Positions 1 through 6,011 of a stretch of DNA of 8,983 nucleotides are shown one piece after another. Under the pieces are notes generated by a model that worked only from the letters and a program-made list of their open reading frames with translations, ran no database searches and had not been told where the DNA came from. The number at the start of each line of letters is the position of its first letter. The first letter of the stretch is position 1. The stretch covers positions 1-8,983 of the forward strand of contig SPDA01000052.1 in NCBI GenBank assembly GCA_004525155.1, written 5' to 3'. A program made the position numbers and the translations under genes. Source of the DNA: Spirochaetales bacterium (GTDB lineage Bacteria; Spirochaetota; Spirochaetia; SPDA01).

Positions 1-368
1 CTGAAAAAAATATCCGGCGGTTGTTCGAAGACCCTGTGCTCGCGGAAGAAGCAGCCTCGGAAACCCGTTTAAAGTACCTGACTCCCGAAGAGATTCCCGC
101 ACGCCGCGAAAAAATTTCCGCCTCCTGGCCGCGGATCCGTACCGATATCGTACGGCAGCTTTTTTCGTTTTCAGATATCAGAGAGGCCCTTTCCAGGGCG
201 GGCTGCCCCGCTCATCCCCGGGACATGGGATTGTCCAGGGAAGATACGGTGAGACTTCTGGAATCCTCCCTCTTAATCCGGTCACGCTACACGCTTCTCG
301 ATCTTGCCTTTGAGGCAGGCGTATTCGGAAAGTGTTCGGAAAAAGCTTTGTCGAAATTCTACAGTTGA
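1..368 (+). CDS. sn-glycerol-1-phosphate dehydrogenase-like protein, C-terminal part (5' end outside the window)
   Basis: This is the last ~121 codons of a gene that begins before the window; the frame is open from base 3 and ends at TGA 366-368. The family is NAD(P)-dependent, metal-containing group III dehydrogenases; the sn-glycerol-1-phosphate members (EgsA/AraM) reduce dihydroxyacetone phosphate to sn-glycerol-1-phosphate. What is seen is the all-helical C-terminal domain end, with a GCP...MGLSRED segment and then an IRSRYTLLDLAFEAG stretch. In AraM-type proteins the same kind of segment (IR.RYT.LDL...G) closes the protein. The catalytic metal ligands and the nucleotide-binding domain lie upstream and cannot be checked. 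A glycerol dehydrogenase or another iron-containing polyol dehydrogenase is the main alternative. The gene ends 39 bp before tatT, which has its own promoter-like sequence, so the two are probably separate transcription units. Confidence 0.68.
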   Translation, partial: EKNIRRLFEDPVLAEEAASETRLKYLTPEEIPARREKISASWPRIRTDIVRQLFSFSDIREALSRAGCPAHPRDMGLSREDTVRLLESSLLIRSRYTLLDLAFEAGVFGKCSEKALSKFYS

Positions 369-370
369 TA

Positions 371-399
371 TTGCGTTATCAGGAAAATTGTATTATACT
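371..399 (+). promoter_or_regulatory. Putative sigma70-type promoter of tatT-tatP
   Basis: TTGCGT (371-376) and TATACT (394-399) are separated by exactly 17 bp. The expected transcription start is around 406-407, only one or two bases before the ATG at 408. There is no Shine-Dalgarno close to that ATG, so the mRNA may be leaderless, or translation may begin at the downstream TTG 432. This was identified by eye only. Confidence 0.5.
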
Positions 400-407
400 G
401 AATATTA

Positions 408-1391
408 ATGTTGAATATTCAGTTTAATAGTTTGATAAAGCTCCGGCGTCTCATGCCGCTCCCGGCACTTATTCTGCTGGTAACACTGAGCCTGCCCTCC
501 TGTTCCCTTAAAAAGCTCGTACTCGATAAGACTGCAGACATGCTTTCCGGGGACATGGGAACGGAAGTATTCTCCGGCGACGACGACCTGGAACTGGTCG
601 GCGGCGCGCTTCCCTTCGCCCTCAAACTGTACGAAACCATTCTATCCCAGAATCCCGAACATACCGGCCTTCTTCTGACAACGGGAATGGGATTCATAAG
701 TTATGCCAATGTGTTCATACAGACACCTTCCTTCATGCTGCCGGATGACAGGCAGGAAGAACGGGAGGCCCTGAACGCCCGGGCAAAATCCATGTACCTC
801 CGGGGCAGAAATTACCTTCTCAAAGCACTGAACGTCCTCCATCCGGGCATTTCGGATCTTATCTATGCCGGCAGGACGGAGGACGCGCTTAAGGATATGA
901 GGGCCTCCGATGTTCCCTTCCTGTACTGGGCCGGAACCGGCTGGTTTGCCGCAATCGGCGTGAATGTCATGGACATAAACTTGACAATAGAGGCGAAACT
1001 CGCCCTGTCCCTCGTGGAGAAAGCCTTCGAGCTGGAACCGGATTTCGGGGACGGTCTCATTCATGAATTTTATATCAACTATTACGCGTCCGTACCGCCG
1101 GGCATGATTGAAGGGAGCGAAGAAAAAGCCCTCTATCACTTCAGCAAATCCGTTGAACTCTCGGCAGGGCTCAATCCCATGCCTTACGTTTCCCTTGCAG
1201 GAACCATGGCGGTAAAGAATCAGGATTACCGCCAATTCAGAGATCTGTTGACAAAGGCATTGAGTATAGATCCCGAAAGCAACCCTAAAAACAAGCTCGC
1301 CTGTACCCTAGCACAGAGAAAAGCAAAATGGTACCTGGCACACGCTGAAGATTTTTTTATCGAGGTTATTTCGGAAGGAGAAGAATCATGA
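408..1391 (+). CDS. tatT: TRAP transporter TatT-type lipoprotein (T component)
   Basis: This is a 327-residue lipoprotein partner of a TRAP-type (tripartite ATP-independent periplasmic) transporter. The N-terminus has basic residues (K11, R13, R14), a hydrophobic stretch at about 18-29, and a lipobox ending at Cys32 (S-L-P-S-C), so the mature protein should be lipid-anchored and periplasmic. The rest is mostly amphipathic helices in TPR-like hairpins, for example around residues 66-82, 190-215 and 240-290. In Treponema pallidum the homologue Tp0956 is known as a TPR-like protein that associates with the binding protein Tp0957; the following gene here is that partner, overlapping by ATGA. The start is uncertain. 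ATG 408 has no Shine-Dalgarno and would lie at the predicted transcription start; TTG 432 would give a compact 24-residue lipoprotein signal and also keeps the basic residues. I cannot assign the ligand. The family assignment rests on the lipobox, the helical repeats and the linkage to tatP. Confidence 0.85.
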   Translation: MLNIQFNSLIKLRRLMPLPALILLVTLSLPSCSLKKLVLDKTADMLSGDMGTEVFSGDDDLELVGGALPFALKLYETILSQNPEHTGLLLTTGMGFISYANVFIQTPSFMLPDDRQEEREALNARAKSMYLRGRNYLLKALNVLHPGISDLIYAGRTEDALKDMRASDVPFLYWAGTGWFAAIGVNVMDINLTIEAKLALSLVEKAFELEPDFGDGLIHEFYINYYASVPPGMIEGSEEKALYHFSKSVELSAGLNPMPYVSLAGTMAVKNQDYRQFRDLLTKALSIDPESNPKNKLACTLAQRKAKWYLAHAEDFFIEVISEGEES

Positions 1392-2395
1392 AAAAAATAA
1401 TAATAGCGGTCCTGATTTTTCTGACCATAGCCGTCCTGGTCTCAGCGAAACCCATTACCATAAAGCTTGGAACGCCGACCCCCACCGGCTCGGAATGGGA
1501 CAATGCCTTACGAAAGCTGGCGGCGGAGTGGAAGGATATTACCGGCGGACAGGTGACAGTCAAAGTCTACTCCGACGGAATTGCAGGCAAAGAATCGGAT
1601 ATGATAAGAAAAATACGCCTTCGTTCCCTGCAGTCCGCTGTTATCGCCGGTGAAGGCCTTAACGAGATGGCCCCGGATTCCCTTATTCTTAACATGCCCC
1701 TCCTCATTCAGACCGATGAGGAGTTCGAATACGTTTTTCAGAGAATCCGTCCAAAGCTGGAAAAAAGCATTGAGGAAGCGGGATTCAAGATGATCGCCTG
1801 GACCATGGCCGGATGGATGCACTTTTTCTCGAAAAAGCCGGTGACTCTGCCGGAAGACCTGAAAAAACACAAGATTGCGGCCGCGGATACGGATCAGGCC
1901 CTGGCCCCTATTCTCAAATCCATGGGGTTCACCACAATTCCTCTGACCTTAAACGAGATCATGGCAAGTCTCACCAGCGGCATGGTTGAAGCCTGTTACA
2001 CCGTACCTCTTGGAGCGGCATCCTACCAGTGGTTCGGCATTGCCAAAAACATGTGCGCGCTTCCCATTTCCCCCGTAATCGGAGGAGTGGTGGTTTCCAT
2101 GGACGCCTGGGATCAGATACCGGACAAGTTCAAGCCGGAGCTTCTGGCTAGCGCGCAGAAACTTTCCTCAGATTTGGCGGAATCGGGGGAACGCCTGGAG
2201 AGAGAAGTAATGCAGGTAATGCAGAATTACGGGCTGGTCATCAATACCGTTTCACAGGAGGCAAAAGCGCAATGGCTGGAGCTTTTTTCACAGGGAATAA
2301 AGGCGTTACCGGAAAAAAAGTACTCACTGGACTTGTACAGGGAAGTGGTCGGATATCTCGAGTCTTTCAGAAAGCTAGCGTCTCAGAAAAAATAA
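1388..2395 (+). CDS. tatP: TRAP transporter DctP-type solute-binding protein (TatP)
   Basis: This is a 335-residue periplasmic substrate-binding subunit of a TRAP transporter. The start ATG overlaps the tatT stop (ATGA) and follows AGGAG at 1376-1380, so the two are translationally coupled. A signal peptide with KK at 2-3, a hydrophobic core and a V-S-A cleavage site after residue 20 is present. The mature protein begins with the DctP-family layout: a KLGTPTPTGS strand-loop at about 26-35, GGQV.VKVY at 53-61, SDMIRKIR at 70-77, and the long helix-strand IPLTLNEIMASLTSGMVEA at about 184-202. DctP proteins normally carry a conserved carboxylate-binding Arg after the LKG.KIR strand; here the equivalent stretch (158-169) reads LKKHKIAAADTD with no Arg. 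This suggests a ligand that is not a simple organic acid, in line with reports of a hydrophobic pocket in the Treponema homologue Tp0957. No DctQ/DctM membrane subunits follow, so they must be encoded elsewhere. Confidence 0.88.
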   Translation: MKKIIIAVLIFLTIAVLVSAKPITIKLGTPTPTGSEWDNALRKLAAEWKDITGGQVTVKVYSDGIAGKESDMIRKIRLRSLQSAVIAGEGLNEMAPDSLILNMPLLIQTDEEFEYVFQRIRPKLEKSIEEAGFKMIAWTMAGWMHFFSKKPVTLPEDLKKHKIAAADTDQALAPILKSMGFTTIPLTLNEIMASLTSGMVEACYTVPLGAASYQWFGIAKNMCALPISPVIGGVVVSMDAWDQIPDKFKPELLASAQKLSSDLAESGERLEREVMQVMQNYGLVINTVSQEAKAQWLELFSQGIKALPEKKYSLDLYREVVGYLESFRKLASQKK

Positions 2396-2401
2396 CCGGA
2401 C

Positions 2402-2746
2402 TCAACCCTGCTTGGCGGCCAGAACTGCCAGGTACTCGTTGAGAACCAGCTTGTCCTCATCTTCCATGGAGGAAAAATGAATTCCAAGATGGTACCCGTC
2501 ACTCGCCTTCTCAACGCGGGCTATGTAACCTTCACAAATTATCTGGTGATTCCTGTCCTCCACCGGGGAAACGGTGAGCATCAGATAAATATTTGTCATA
2601 GGTTCCACATCCGAGTCGGTGACCATTAACAAACCGGATTCGCTCAGGTTCAACCCTTCCGCCTGGATGAACCGCTCCCTCGTGAGCTCAAGGGTTATAG
2701 CCTGCTCTATTCTGAATCTGGGCGCACGTTCTTTTTCTTTACTCAT
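2402..2746 (-). CDS. Small single-domain PilZ protein
   Basis: The predicted protein is 114 residues from ATG 2746 (120 from the in-frame ATG at 2764), essentially one PilZ domain and nothing else. PilZ domains bind cyclic di-GMP and act as small effectors or adaptors in motility and envelope control. The second PilZ motif is intact: N-L-S-E-S-G fits [D/N]xSxxG, followed by LLMVTD. The first motif, usually RxxxR, appears as E-R-A-P-R within KEKERAPRFR, so the first Arg is replaced by Glu, with another Arg next to it. A later hydrophobic strand (YHLGIHFSSM) and an acidic C-terminal helix complete the fold. I prefer ATG 2746 because a promoter-like element at 2753-2781 places its -10 box 6 bp upstream; neither ATG has a Shine-Dalgarno. 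The gene is convergent with tatP, with 6 bp between the stops. Binding of c-di-GMP is likely by family but uncertain because of the altered motif. Confidence 0.75.
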   Translation of the reverse strand: MSKEKERAPRFRIEQAITLELTRERFIQAEGLNLSESGLLMVTDSDVEPMTNIYLMLTVSPVEDRNHQIICEGYIARVEKASDGYHLGIHFSSMEDEDKLVLNEYLAVLAAKQG

Positions 2747-2752
2747 AAAAAA

Positions 2753-2781
2753 AGAATATACCATTTTTTCGTGTTTTGCAA
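2753..2781 (-). promoter_or_regulatory. Putative promoter of the pilZ gene
   Basis: Read on the minus strand, TTGCAA (2781-2776) and TATTCT (2758-2753) are separated by 17 bp. The predicted transcription start coincides with the A of ATG 2746, giving a leaderless message. An overlapping TATATT offers an alternative -10. The region is AT-rich, so chance matches are possible. Confidence 0.35.
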
Positions 2782-2868
2782 ATATTTTTCAATAAAATGA
2801 AGCAGCAGAAATAAAAAGACCGTAATAAGCGTAAAAGGGATTCCGGAACCACCCTGGCACACTGTTAC

Positions 2869-2873
2869 GGAGG
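2869..2873 (+). promoter_or_regulatory. Ribosome binding site of ssb
   Basis: GGAGG lies 5 nt before ATG 2879 and fixes the start of ssb. The 2765-2868 stretch before it is AT-rich in its first half; I see no convincing -35/-10 pair for ssb in it. Confidence 0.7.
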
Positions 2874-2878
2874 AAAAT

Positions 2879-3295
2879 ATGAATAATCTGAACTCAATTC
2901 TCATCGAAGGGAACCTGACAAAAGACCCTATACTGGTGGAGACAAAAAAAGGCACGCCGGTATGCACTTTCAGTCTGGCGTCCAACAGATTTTACAAGCA
3001 GGACAACGAAAACCACTCCGAAGTATCCTTTTTCGAAGTGGAGGTCTGGGCAAAACTGGCGGAAGCCTGTAACGGGAACCTTCAGAAAGGCCGCGGTGTA
3101 CGCGTCGTGGGCCGGCTTAAGCAGGACAGATGGGCCGGTACAGACGGAAAAAATTATTCAAAAATAAAAATCGTCGGGGAACACGTCGAATTCAAACCTT
3201 CCTTCAAGGGAAACAAGGATGAGGCAAAGACGGAACTCCCCGAAGCTCAGGAGGTGGCAGCACAGGAAGAAATGGCCGAAGAACTTTCATTTTAA
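2879..3295 (+). CDS. ssb: Single-stranded DNA-binding protein
   Basis: This 138-residue protein binds single-stranded DNA during replication, recombination and repair, normally as a homotetramer. The OB-fold spans about residues 1-107. It opens with N-x-x-L-I-E-G-N-L-T-K-D-P, has the aromatic FFEVEVWAKLAE strand at about 51-62 and the KG..V.VVGRLKQDRW segment at about 75-90, all standard for SSB. A short acidic, low-complexity tail rich in Glu, Ala and Gln follows. The C-terminal tip reads EELSF; the usual partner-binding tip is acidic and ends in PF, so acidity and the final Phe are kept but the Pro is Ser. The gene stands alone. In many bacteria ssb lies between rpsF and rpsR, and neither is visible here, so this may be a second ssb copy. 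It is followed by hairpins that probably end transcription. Confidence 0.92.
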   Translation: MNNLNSILIEGNLTKDPILVETKKGTPVCTFSLASNRFYKQDNENHSEVSFFEVEVWAKLAEACNGNLQKGRGVRVVGRLKQDRWAGTDGKNYSKIKIVGEHVEFKPSFKGNKDEAKTELPEAQEVAAQEEMAEELSF

Positions 3296-3298
3296 TAA

Positions 3299-3338
3299 GG
3301 CCGCCTCCGCCCCTTTCCAGAAGGGCACGAAGGAGGCC
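3299..3338 (-). terminator. Hairpin between ssb and the deoR operon, possible terminator of the minus-strand operon
   Basis: GCCTCC (3303-3308) pairs with GGAGGC (3332-3337), and an inner GCCC.CTT / AAGGGC arm stacks inside it. Read on the minus strand the stem is followed by GGCCTTATT, a weak T-rich run. It lies downstream of the DeoR-family gene stop. No good T-run follows on the plus strand. Confidence 0.35.
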
Positions 3339-3346
3339 ATCAGGAC

Positions 3347-3379
3347 AACCGGCTGCCCGGATTTCCGCCGCGGCCGGTT
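3347..3379 (+). terminator. Hairpin downstream of ssb, possible weak terminator
   Basis: AACCGGC (3347-3353) and GCCGGTT (3373-3379) form a perfect 7-bp stem, with an inner CGG/CCG pairing around ATTT. On the plus strand it is followed by CTTTC, a poor T-run. It ends 3 bp before the stop codon of the convergent regulator gene. Confidence 0.4.
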
Positions 3380-3382
3380 CTT

Positions 3383-4156
3383 TCAAACGATAATGACGCG
3401 GATCCCCGTTTGCCTCAGCATGTCCTCGTGCCTTTCATCAAGTCCACTGTCCGTAATAAGTGCCGTAACCTTGTCAAACCCGCAGAGCCTCAAATTGCCG
3501 CGCTGTTCGAACTTACCGCTGTCGGCGAGTATGTAGACTTCCCTTGCCCTTTCTATCATGTTCCGTTCGGTACGGATGAGGAGAGTATCCGTGTTGGTCA
3601 TGCCCTGTTCATCGATGCCGAAAACTCCCATGAACACCCTGTCCGCGCTGAAATTGGCATAATAATCCGTATGAAAATGATCGAGAACAAGCCGCGAATC
3701 CGGGTATAAAACACCGCCGGGAAGGATGAGCGTGTTGGCCGACGTTTTAACCAAAACCTCCGCCAGCGCAAAGGAATTGGTGATTATGGTCATCCTGCGG
3801 GCTTTGAGGTATTCCGCCATCTGGAAAGTCGTGGAACCGCCGTCGATGATGATGGTATCCCCGTCGCCGCACAGCCTTACCGCCTCCTGTGCAATCCTCC
3901 TTTTTTTCTCAAGAAAGAGGCCCCTGCGGTATTCAAAAGGCATTTCCGGCAGCACAGGTCCAGAAGATTTTTCATCCCCGAGAATCCGTGCCCCGCCCCG
4001 CACACGCTGCAGCAAACCGTCCTTAACCATTTTCGATAAATCCCTGCGTACCGTTGCCTCGGAAACACTCAGATAGGCCGCGATTTCCCGAACACCGGCA
4101 AATGTCTTCCGGACCAGCAGTTTTTTTATCAAAATATGCCGTTCATCTTCAAGCAT
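3383..4156 (-). CDS. DeoR-family transcriptional regulator of a sugar locus
   Basis: This 257-residue repressor-type regulator has the normal DeoR-family length and layout. The N-terminal winged helix-turn-helix covers about residues 1-58, with the recognition helix SEATVRRDL (32-40) and the typical wing ending RVRGGA (51-56). The C-terminal DeoRC sensor domain (about 75-235) carries the phosphosugar-binding hallmarks DGGSTT (105-110), a GGV turn (147-149) and ADSGKF (211-216). DeoR proteins of this type bind DNA and are released by a sugar phosphate from the pathway they control. The gene is last in a three-gene operon: its ATG overlaps the end of the epimerase gene by 8 bp and has no Shine-Dalgarno of its own, so translation is probably coupled. 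By position it should control its own operon and perhaps the divergent dehydrogenase gene at 6012. The effector is not known. Confidence 0.9.
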   Translation of the reverse strand: MLEDERHILIKKLLVRKTFAGVREIAAYLSVSEATVRRDLSKMVKDGLLQRVRGGARILGDEKSSGPVLPEMPFEYRRGLFLEKKRRIAQEAVRLCGDGDTIIIDGGSTTFQMAEYLKARRMTIITNSFALAEVLVKTSANTLILPGGVLYPDSRLVLDHFHTDYYANFSADRVFMGVFGIDEQGMTNTDTLLIRTERNMIERAREVYILADSGKFEQRGNLRLCGFDKVTALITDSGLDERHEDMLRQTGIRVIIV

Positions 4157-4820
4157 GGCCGCACATGGTCCGTAACCGCGTTATATTCTCCTCAAGCGTC
4201 ATTTTTTTGTCGTAAAGCGAGGAGGTTCCAGCCACCAGAATATCAGCGCCCGCCTCCAGCATGAGGGGGATGTTCTCCCAGCTCACGTTGCCGTCCGCCT
4301 CGATGAGGATATCGTAACCGGATTCGCGGCAGTACGCGGAAGCCTCGCGGATCTTGTCGATCATTCCCGGTATAAGCGCCTGGCCCGAATATCCCGGATT
4401 GACCGTCATGATGCAGAGCACTTCGATGTAGGGAAGCAAGTGTCGGACCGTCCCGAGCGGAGTAGCCGGGTCAATGGCTATGCCGGCTCTGGCTCCCTGG
4501 TCCCTGATCAGCTGGAGGGATCTCAGGGGATGGTACACCGCCTCCGGGTGGAAGGTTATGAGCGTATCCGGAAAGGCAGCGAACCTCGGTATAAAAAAAT
4601 CCACCGGTTCAATCATGAGATGCACGTCCAGGGGTATGGAACTGTATGCGGAAAGCGCCCTGCAGTAATCAGGCCCGAGGGTGAAATTGGGGACATAATG
4701 TCCGTCCATTATGTCGATGTGCAGGTATTCAATTCCCCTTTCAGCGAAAATGTCGAGGTCCCTGCCGAGATGGATAAAATCCGCGCACAACATTGACGGC
4801 GCTATCTTTATGTTTTTCAT
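4149..4820 (-). CDS. Ribulose-phosphate 3-epimerase family protein
   Basis: This 223-residue (beta/alpha)8 barrel epimerises a ketose phosphate at C3; candidate reactions are ribulose-5-P/xylulose-5-P or allulose-6-P/fructose-6-P. The metal and catalytic set is complete: Ser9 in IAPSML, His34 and Asp36 in HIDIMDG, His67 in DVHLM, and Asp176 in EADGN. The phosphate-binding loops NPGYSGQ (141-147) and VAGTSSLY (196-203) are present. The motif at 174-178 reads EADGN where housekeeping Rpe usually has EVDGG, so this may be a catabolic paralogue. ATG 4820 is chosen because GGGAGG sits 6 nt upstream and the protein then starts with the usual MKNIKIAPS; an in-frame ATG at 4844 overlaps the previous stop but has no Shine-Dalgarno. 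It sits 20 bp after the dehydrogenase gene and overlaps the regulator gene. Its position in a sugar operon favours a dedicated pathway role over the pentose phosphate pathway. Confidence 0.88.
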   Translation of the reverse strand: MKNIKIAPSMLCADFIHLGRDLDIFAERGIEYLHIDIMDGHYVPNFTLGPDYCRALSAYSSIPLDVHLMIEPVDFFIPRFAAFPDTLITFHPEAVYHPLRSLQLIRDQGARAGIAIDPATPLGTVRHLLPYIEVLCIMTVNPGYSGQALIPGMIDKIREASAYCRESGYDILIEADGNVSWENIPLMLEAGADILVAGTSSLYDKKMTLEENITRLRTMCGHA

Positions 4821-4840
4821 GGAAGCCTCCCTGGAAAATT

Positions 4841-5881
4841 TCATGACGGTTTGACAATGACTTTCAGTCCTTCCCGAGATTCATGATAAGCGAGGGCTGC
4901 GGCAATGTCGCTCAAGGGGAAGGTTCTGGAAAGATACTGTTTTGCGTGCACATGCCCGCCCGCGATGAGGTTGACGGCAGTCTGATGATGAACAGGCAGG
5001 GAACCATGGCTTCCCATGACAAAACATTCCTTGTAATGGATAAGGTTAGAGTCGATGCAGAGTTTAGGCTGGTTTTTAAGGCCGCCGAACAGATTTACAT
5101 AGCCCCTGTGACGGACTATTGCCAGAGCGTCTTCATGGGCCTTCACGGTACCGGCAGTGGTTATGGCCAGGTCTACTCCCTCGCCGTCCGTTTCCTTCAT
5201 GACGGTTTCTGCAAGGTCCTCCTCTTCCGTGGCAATAAACCGGGCACTCCGGCTGAACTGCCCGGCCATGCGGAGGCGGTTGCGTGACCGCTGCGCCGCG
5301 AATACCTTCGAGGCTCCGTACATGTCCGCGAGCTCCAGCATCATACAGCCGATAGGCCCGAGGCCGATAATACAAATGCTTTTGCCCAGACCGAAGCTGG
5401 CCAGTTCAAGACCGTTTACCGCACAGGCCAGAGGTTCCGCGATTGCCGCTTCCTCGTAACTTACATGCCCGGGTATCGGGGTTACGGGACCGTAATTGAG
5501 GGTGGTTTCGTTTAAGACCATGTATTCCTGGAACCCACCGGGAAACTGATAACCGATGGCGTAATTTATTCTGCAGTTTGTTCCCATGCCGTTTGTGCAC
5601 CAGTAACAGGTGCCGCAGGGCACGTCCGCGCCCAGGGCTACACGATCCCCCTGCTTGACCCTGGTTACCTCCCGGCCTGTCTGCACGATTTCCCCGGCTA
5701 TCTCATGACCCATCACCGCTGGGAACTGTACCCTGCTGTTGCCGTAGTGGAAAATGCGGATGTCCGACCCGCACACGGCGCAGGCGTGAACCTTCAATAT
5801 GGCTTCCCTGTCCCCGCAGACCGGTTCCGGTATATCTTTTACGGTAATGGAATCCAGTGCTTCCAGAATAGCTGCTTTCAC
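4841..5881 (-). CDS. Zinc-dependent medium-chain alcohol dehydrogenase (polyol/sorbitol dehydrogenase type)
   Basis: This 346-residue cytoplasmic oxidoreductase belongs to the zinc MDR superfamily and probably interconverts a sugar alcohol (or its phosphate) and a ketose. The catalytic zinc set is Cys37 (VCGSD), His59-Glu60 (GHE) and Glu149 (AEPLAC). The structural zinc lobe is Cys89, Cys92, Cys95 and Cys103. The Rossmann motif GLGPIG is at 173-178. At the end of the second beta strand, where NAD-binding members have Asp or Glu, it reads A-A-Q197-R198-S-R, which hints at NADP(H). GTG 5881 is chosen as start: AGGAGG lies 7 nt upstream and the protein then begins MKAAIL, like its relatives; the open frame continues 19 codons further but without support. 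It is the first gene of the operon with the epimerase and the DeoR regulator and has a good promoter at 5906-5934. Threonine dehydrogenase-like or arabitol-phosphate dehydrogenase-like activity cannot be excluded. Confidence 0.88.
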   Translation of the reverse strand: MKAAILEALDSITVKDIPEPVCGDREAILKVHACAVCGSDIRIFHYGNSRVQFPAVMGHEIAGEIVQTGREVTRVKQGDRVALGADVPCGTCYWCTNGMGTNCRINYAIGYQFPGGFQEYMVLNETTLNYGPVTPIPGHVSYEEAAIAEPLACAVNGLELASFGLGKSICIIGLGPIGCMMLELADMYGASKVFAAQRSRNRLRMAGQFSRSARFIATEEEDLAETVMKETDGEGVDLAITTAGTVKAHEDALAIVRHRGYVNLFGGLKNQPKLCIDSNLIHYKECFVMGSHGSLPVHHQTAVNLIAGGHVHAKQYLSRTFPLSDIAAALAYHESREGLKVIVKPS

Positions 5882-5905
5882 GAAATACCTCCTGATGATG
5901 CCGGC

Positions 5906-5934
5906 AGTATACAGAAACCGCCTTATAAAATCAA
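5906..5934 (-). promoter_or_regulatory. Putative promoter of the dehydrogenase-epimerase-deoR operon
   Basis: On the minus strand TTGATT (5934-5929) and TATACT (5911-5906) are separated by 17 bp. Transcription should begin near 5899, leaving a short leader that contains the AGGAGG before GTG 5881. This is the strongest promoter-like sequence in the window. Confidence 0.6.
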
Positions 5935-5960
5935 GCAATTTCAGTCAAATTTGTTCAAGG

Positions 5961-5980
5961 TGATTAATATTGGTTGATTA
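5961..5980. repeat. Direct repeat TGATTA in the divergent promoter region, possible operator
   Basis: TGATTA occurs at 5961-5966 and 5975-5980, 14 bp from start to start, and the second copy overlaps the -35 box of the gatD-like gene. TCAA tetramers at 5931, 5945 and 5955 and TTGA at 5974 lie in the same 50 bp. A regulator binding here, such as the DeoR protein, could control both directions. This is an inference from position and repetition only. Confidence 0.25.
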
Positions 5981-6002
5981 TTTTTACTATTTCCTTTATT
6001 CT
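5974..6002 (+). promoter_or_regulatory. Putative promoter of the gatD-like gene and TIM-barrel gene
   Basis: TTGATT (5974-5979) and TATTCT (5997-6002) are separated by 17 bp. The expected start of transcription is near 6009, only about 3 nt before ATG 6012, so the mRNA would be nearly leaderless. The gene also lacks a Shine-Dalgarno. Confidence 0.45.
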
Positions 6003-6011
6003 TGCGGCACA

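Noticed and set aside
642..1235. A 197-codon open frame on the minus strand, antisense to tatT
   Set aside because: It lies wholly inside tatT, has a Cys- and His-rich composition without a recognisable domain, and is best explained as a shadow of the real frame.
2855..2870. A TGGCAC...TTAC sequence resembling a sigma54 promoter before ssb
   Set aside because: The spacing between the GG and GC elements does not fit the -24/-12 consensus, and the site overlaps the ribosome binding site of ssb.
3219..3536. A 105-codon plus-strand open frame running from the end of ssb into the regulator gene
   Set aside because: It crosses the convergent junction and both hairpins, and overlaps two well-supported genes in other frames.
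4821..4844. Start of the epimerase at ATG 4844, which overlaps the dehydrogenase stop
   Set aside because: ATG 4820 has GGGAGG at good distance and gives the usual family N-terminus; the longer form adds eight residues without support.
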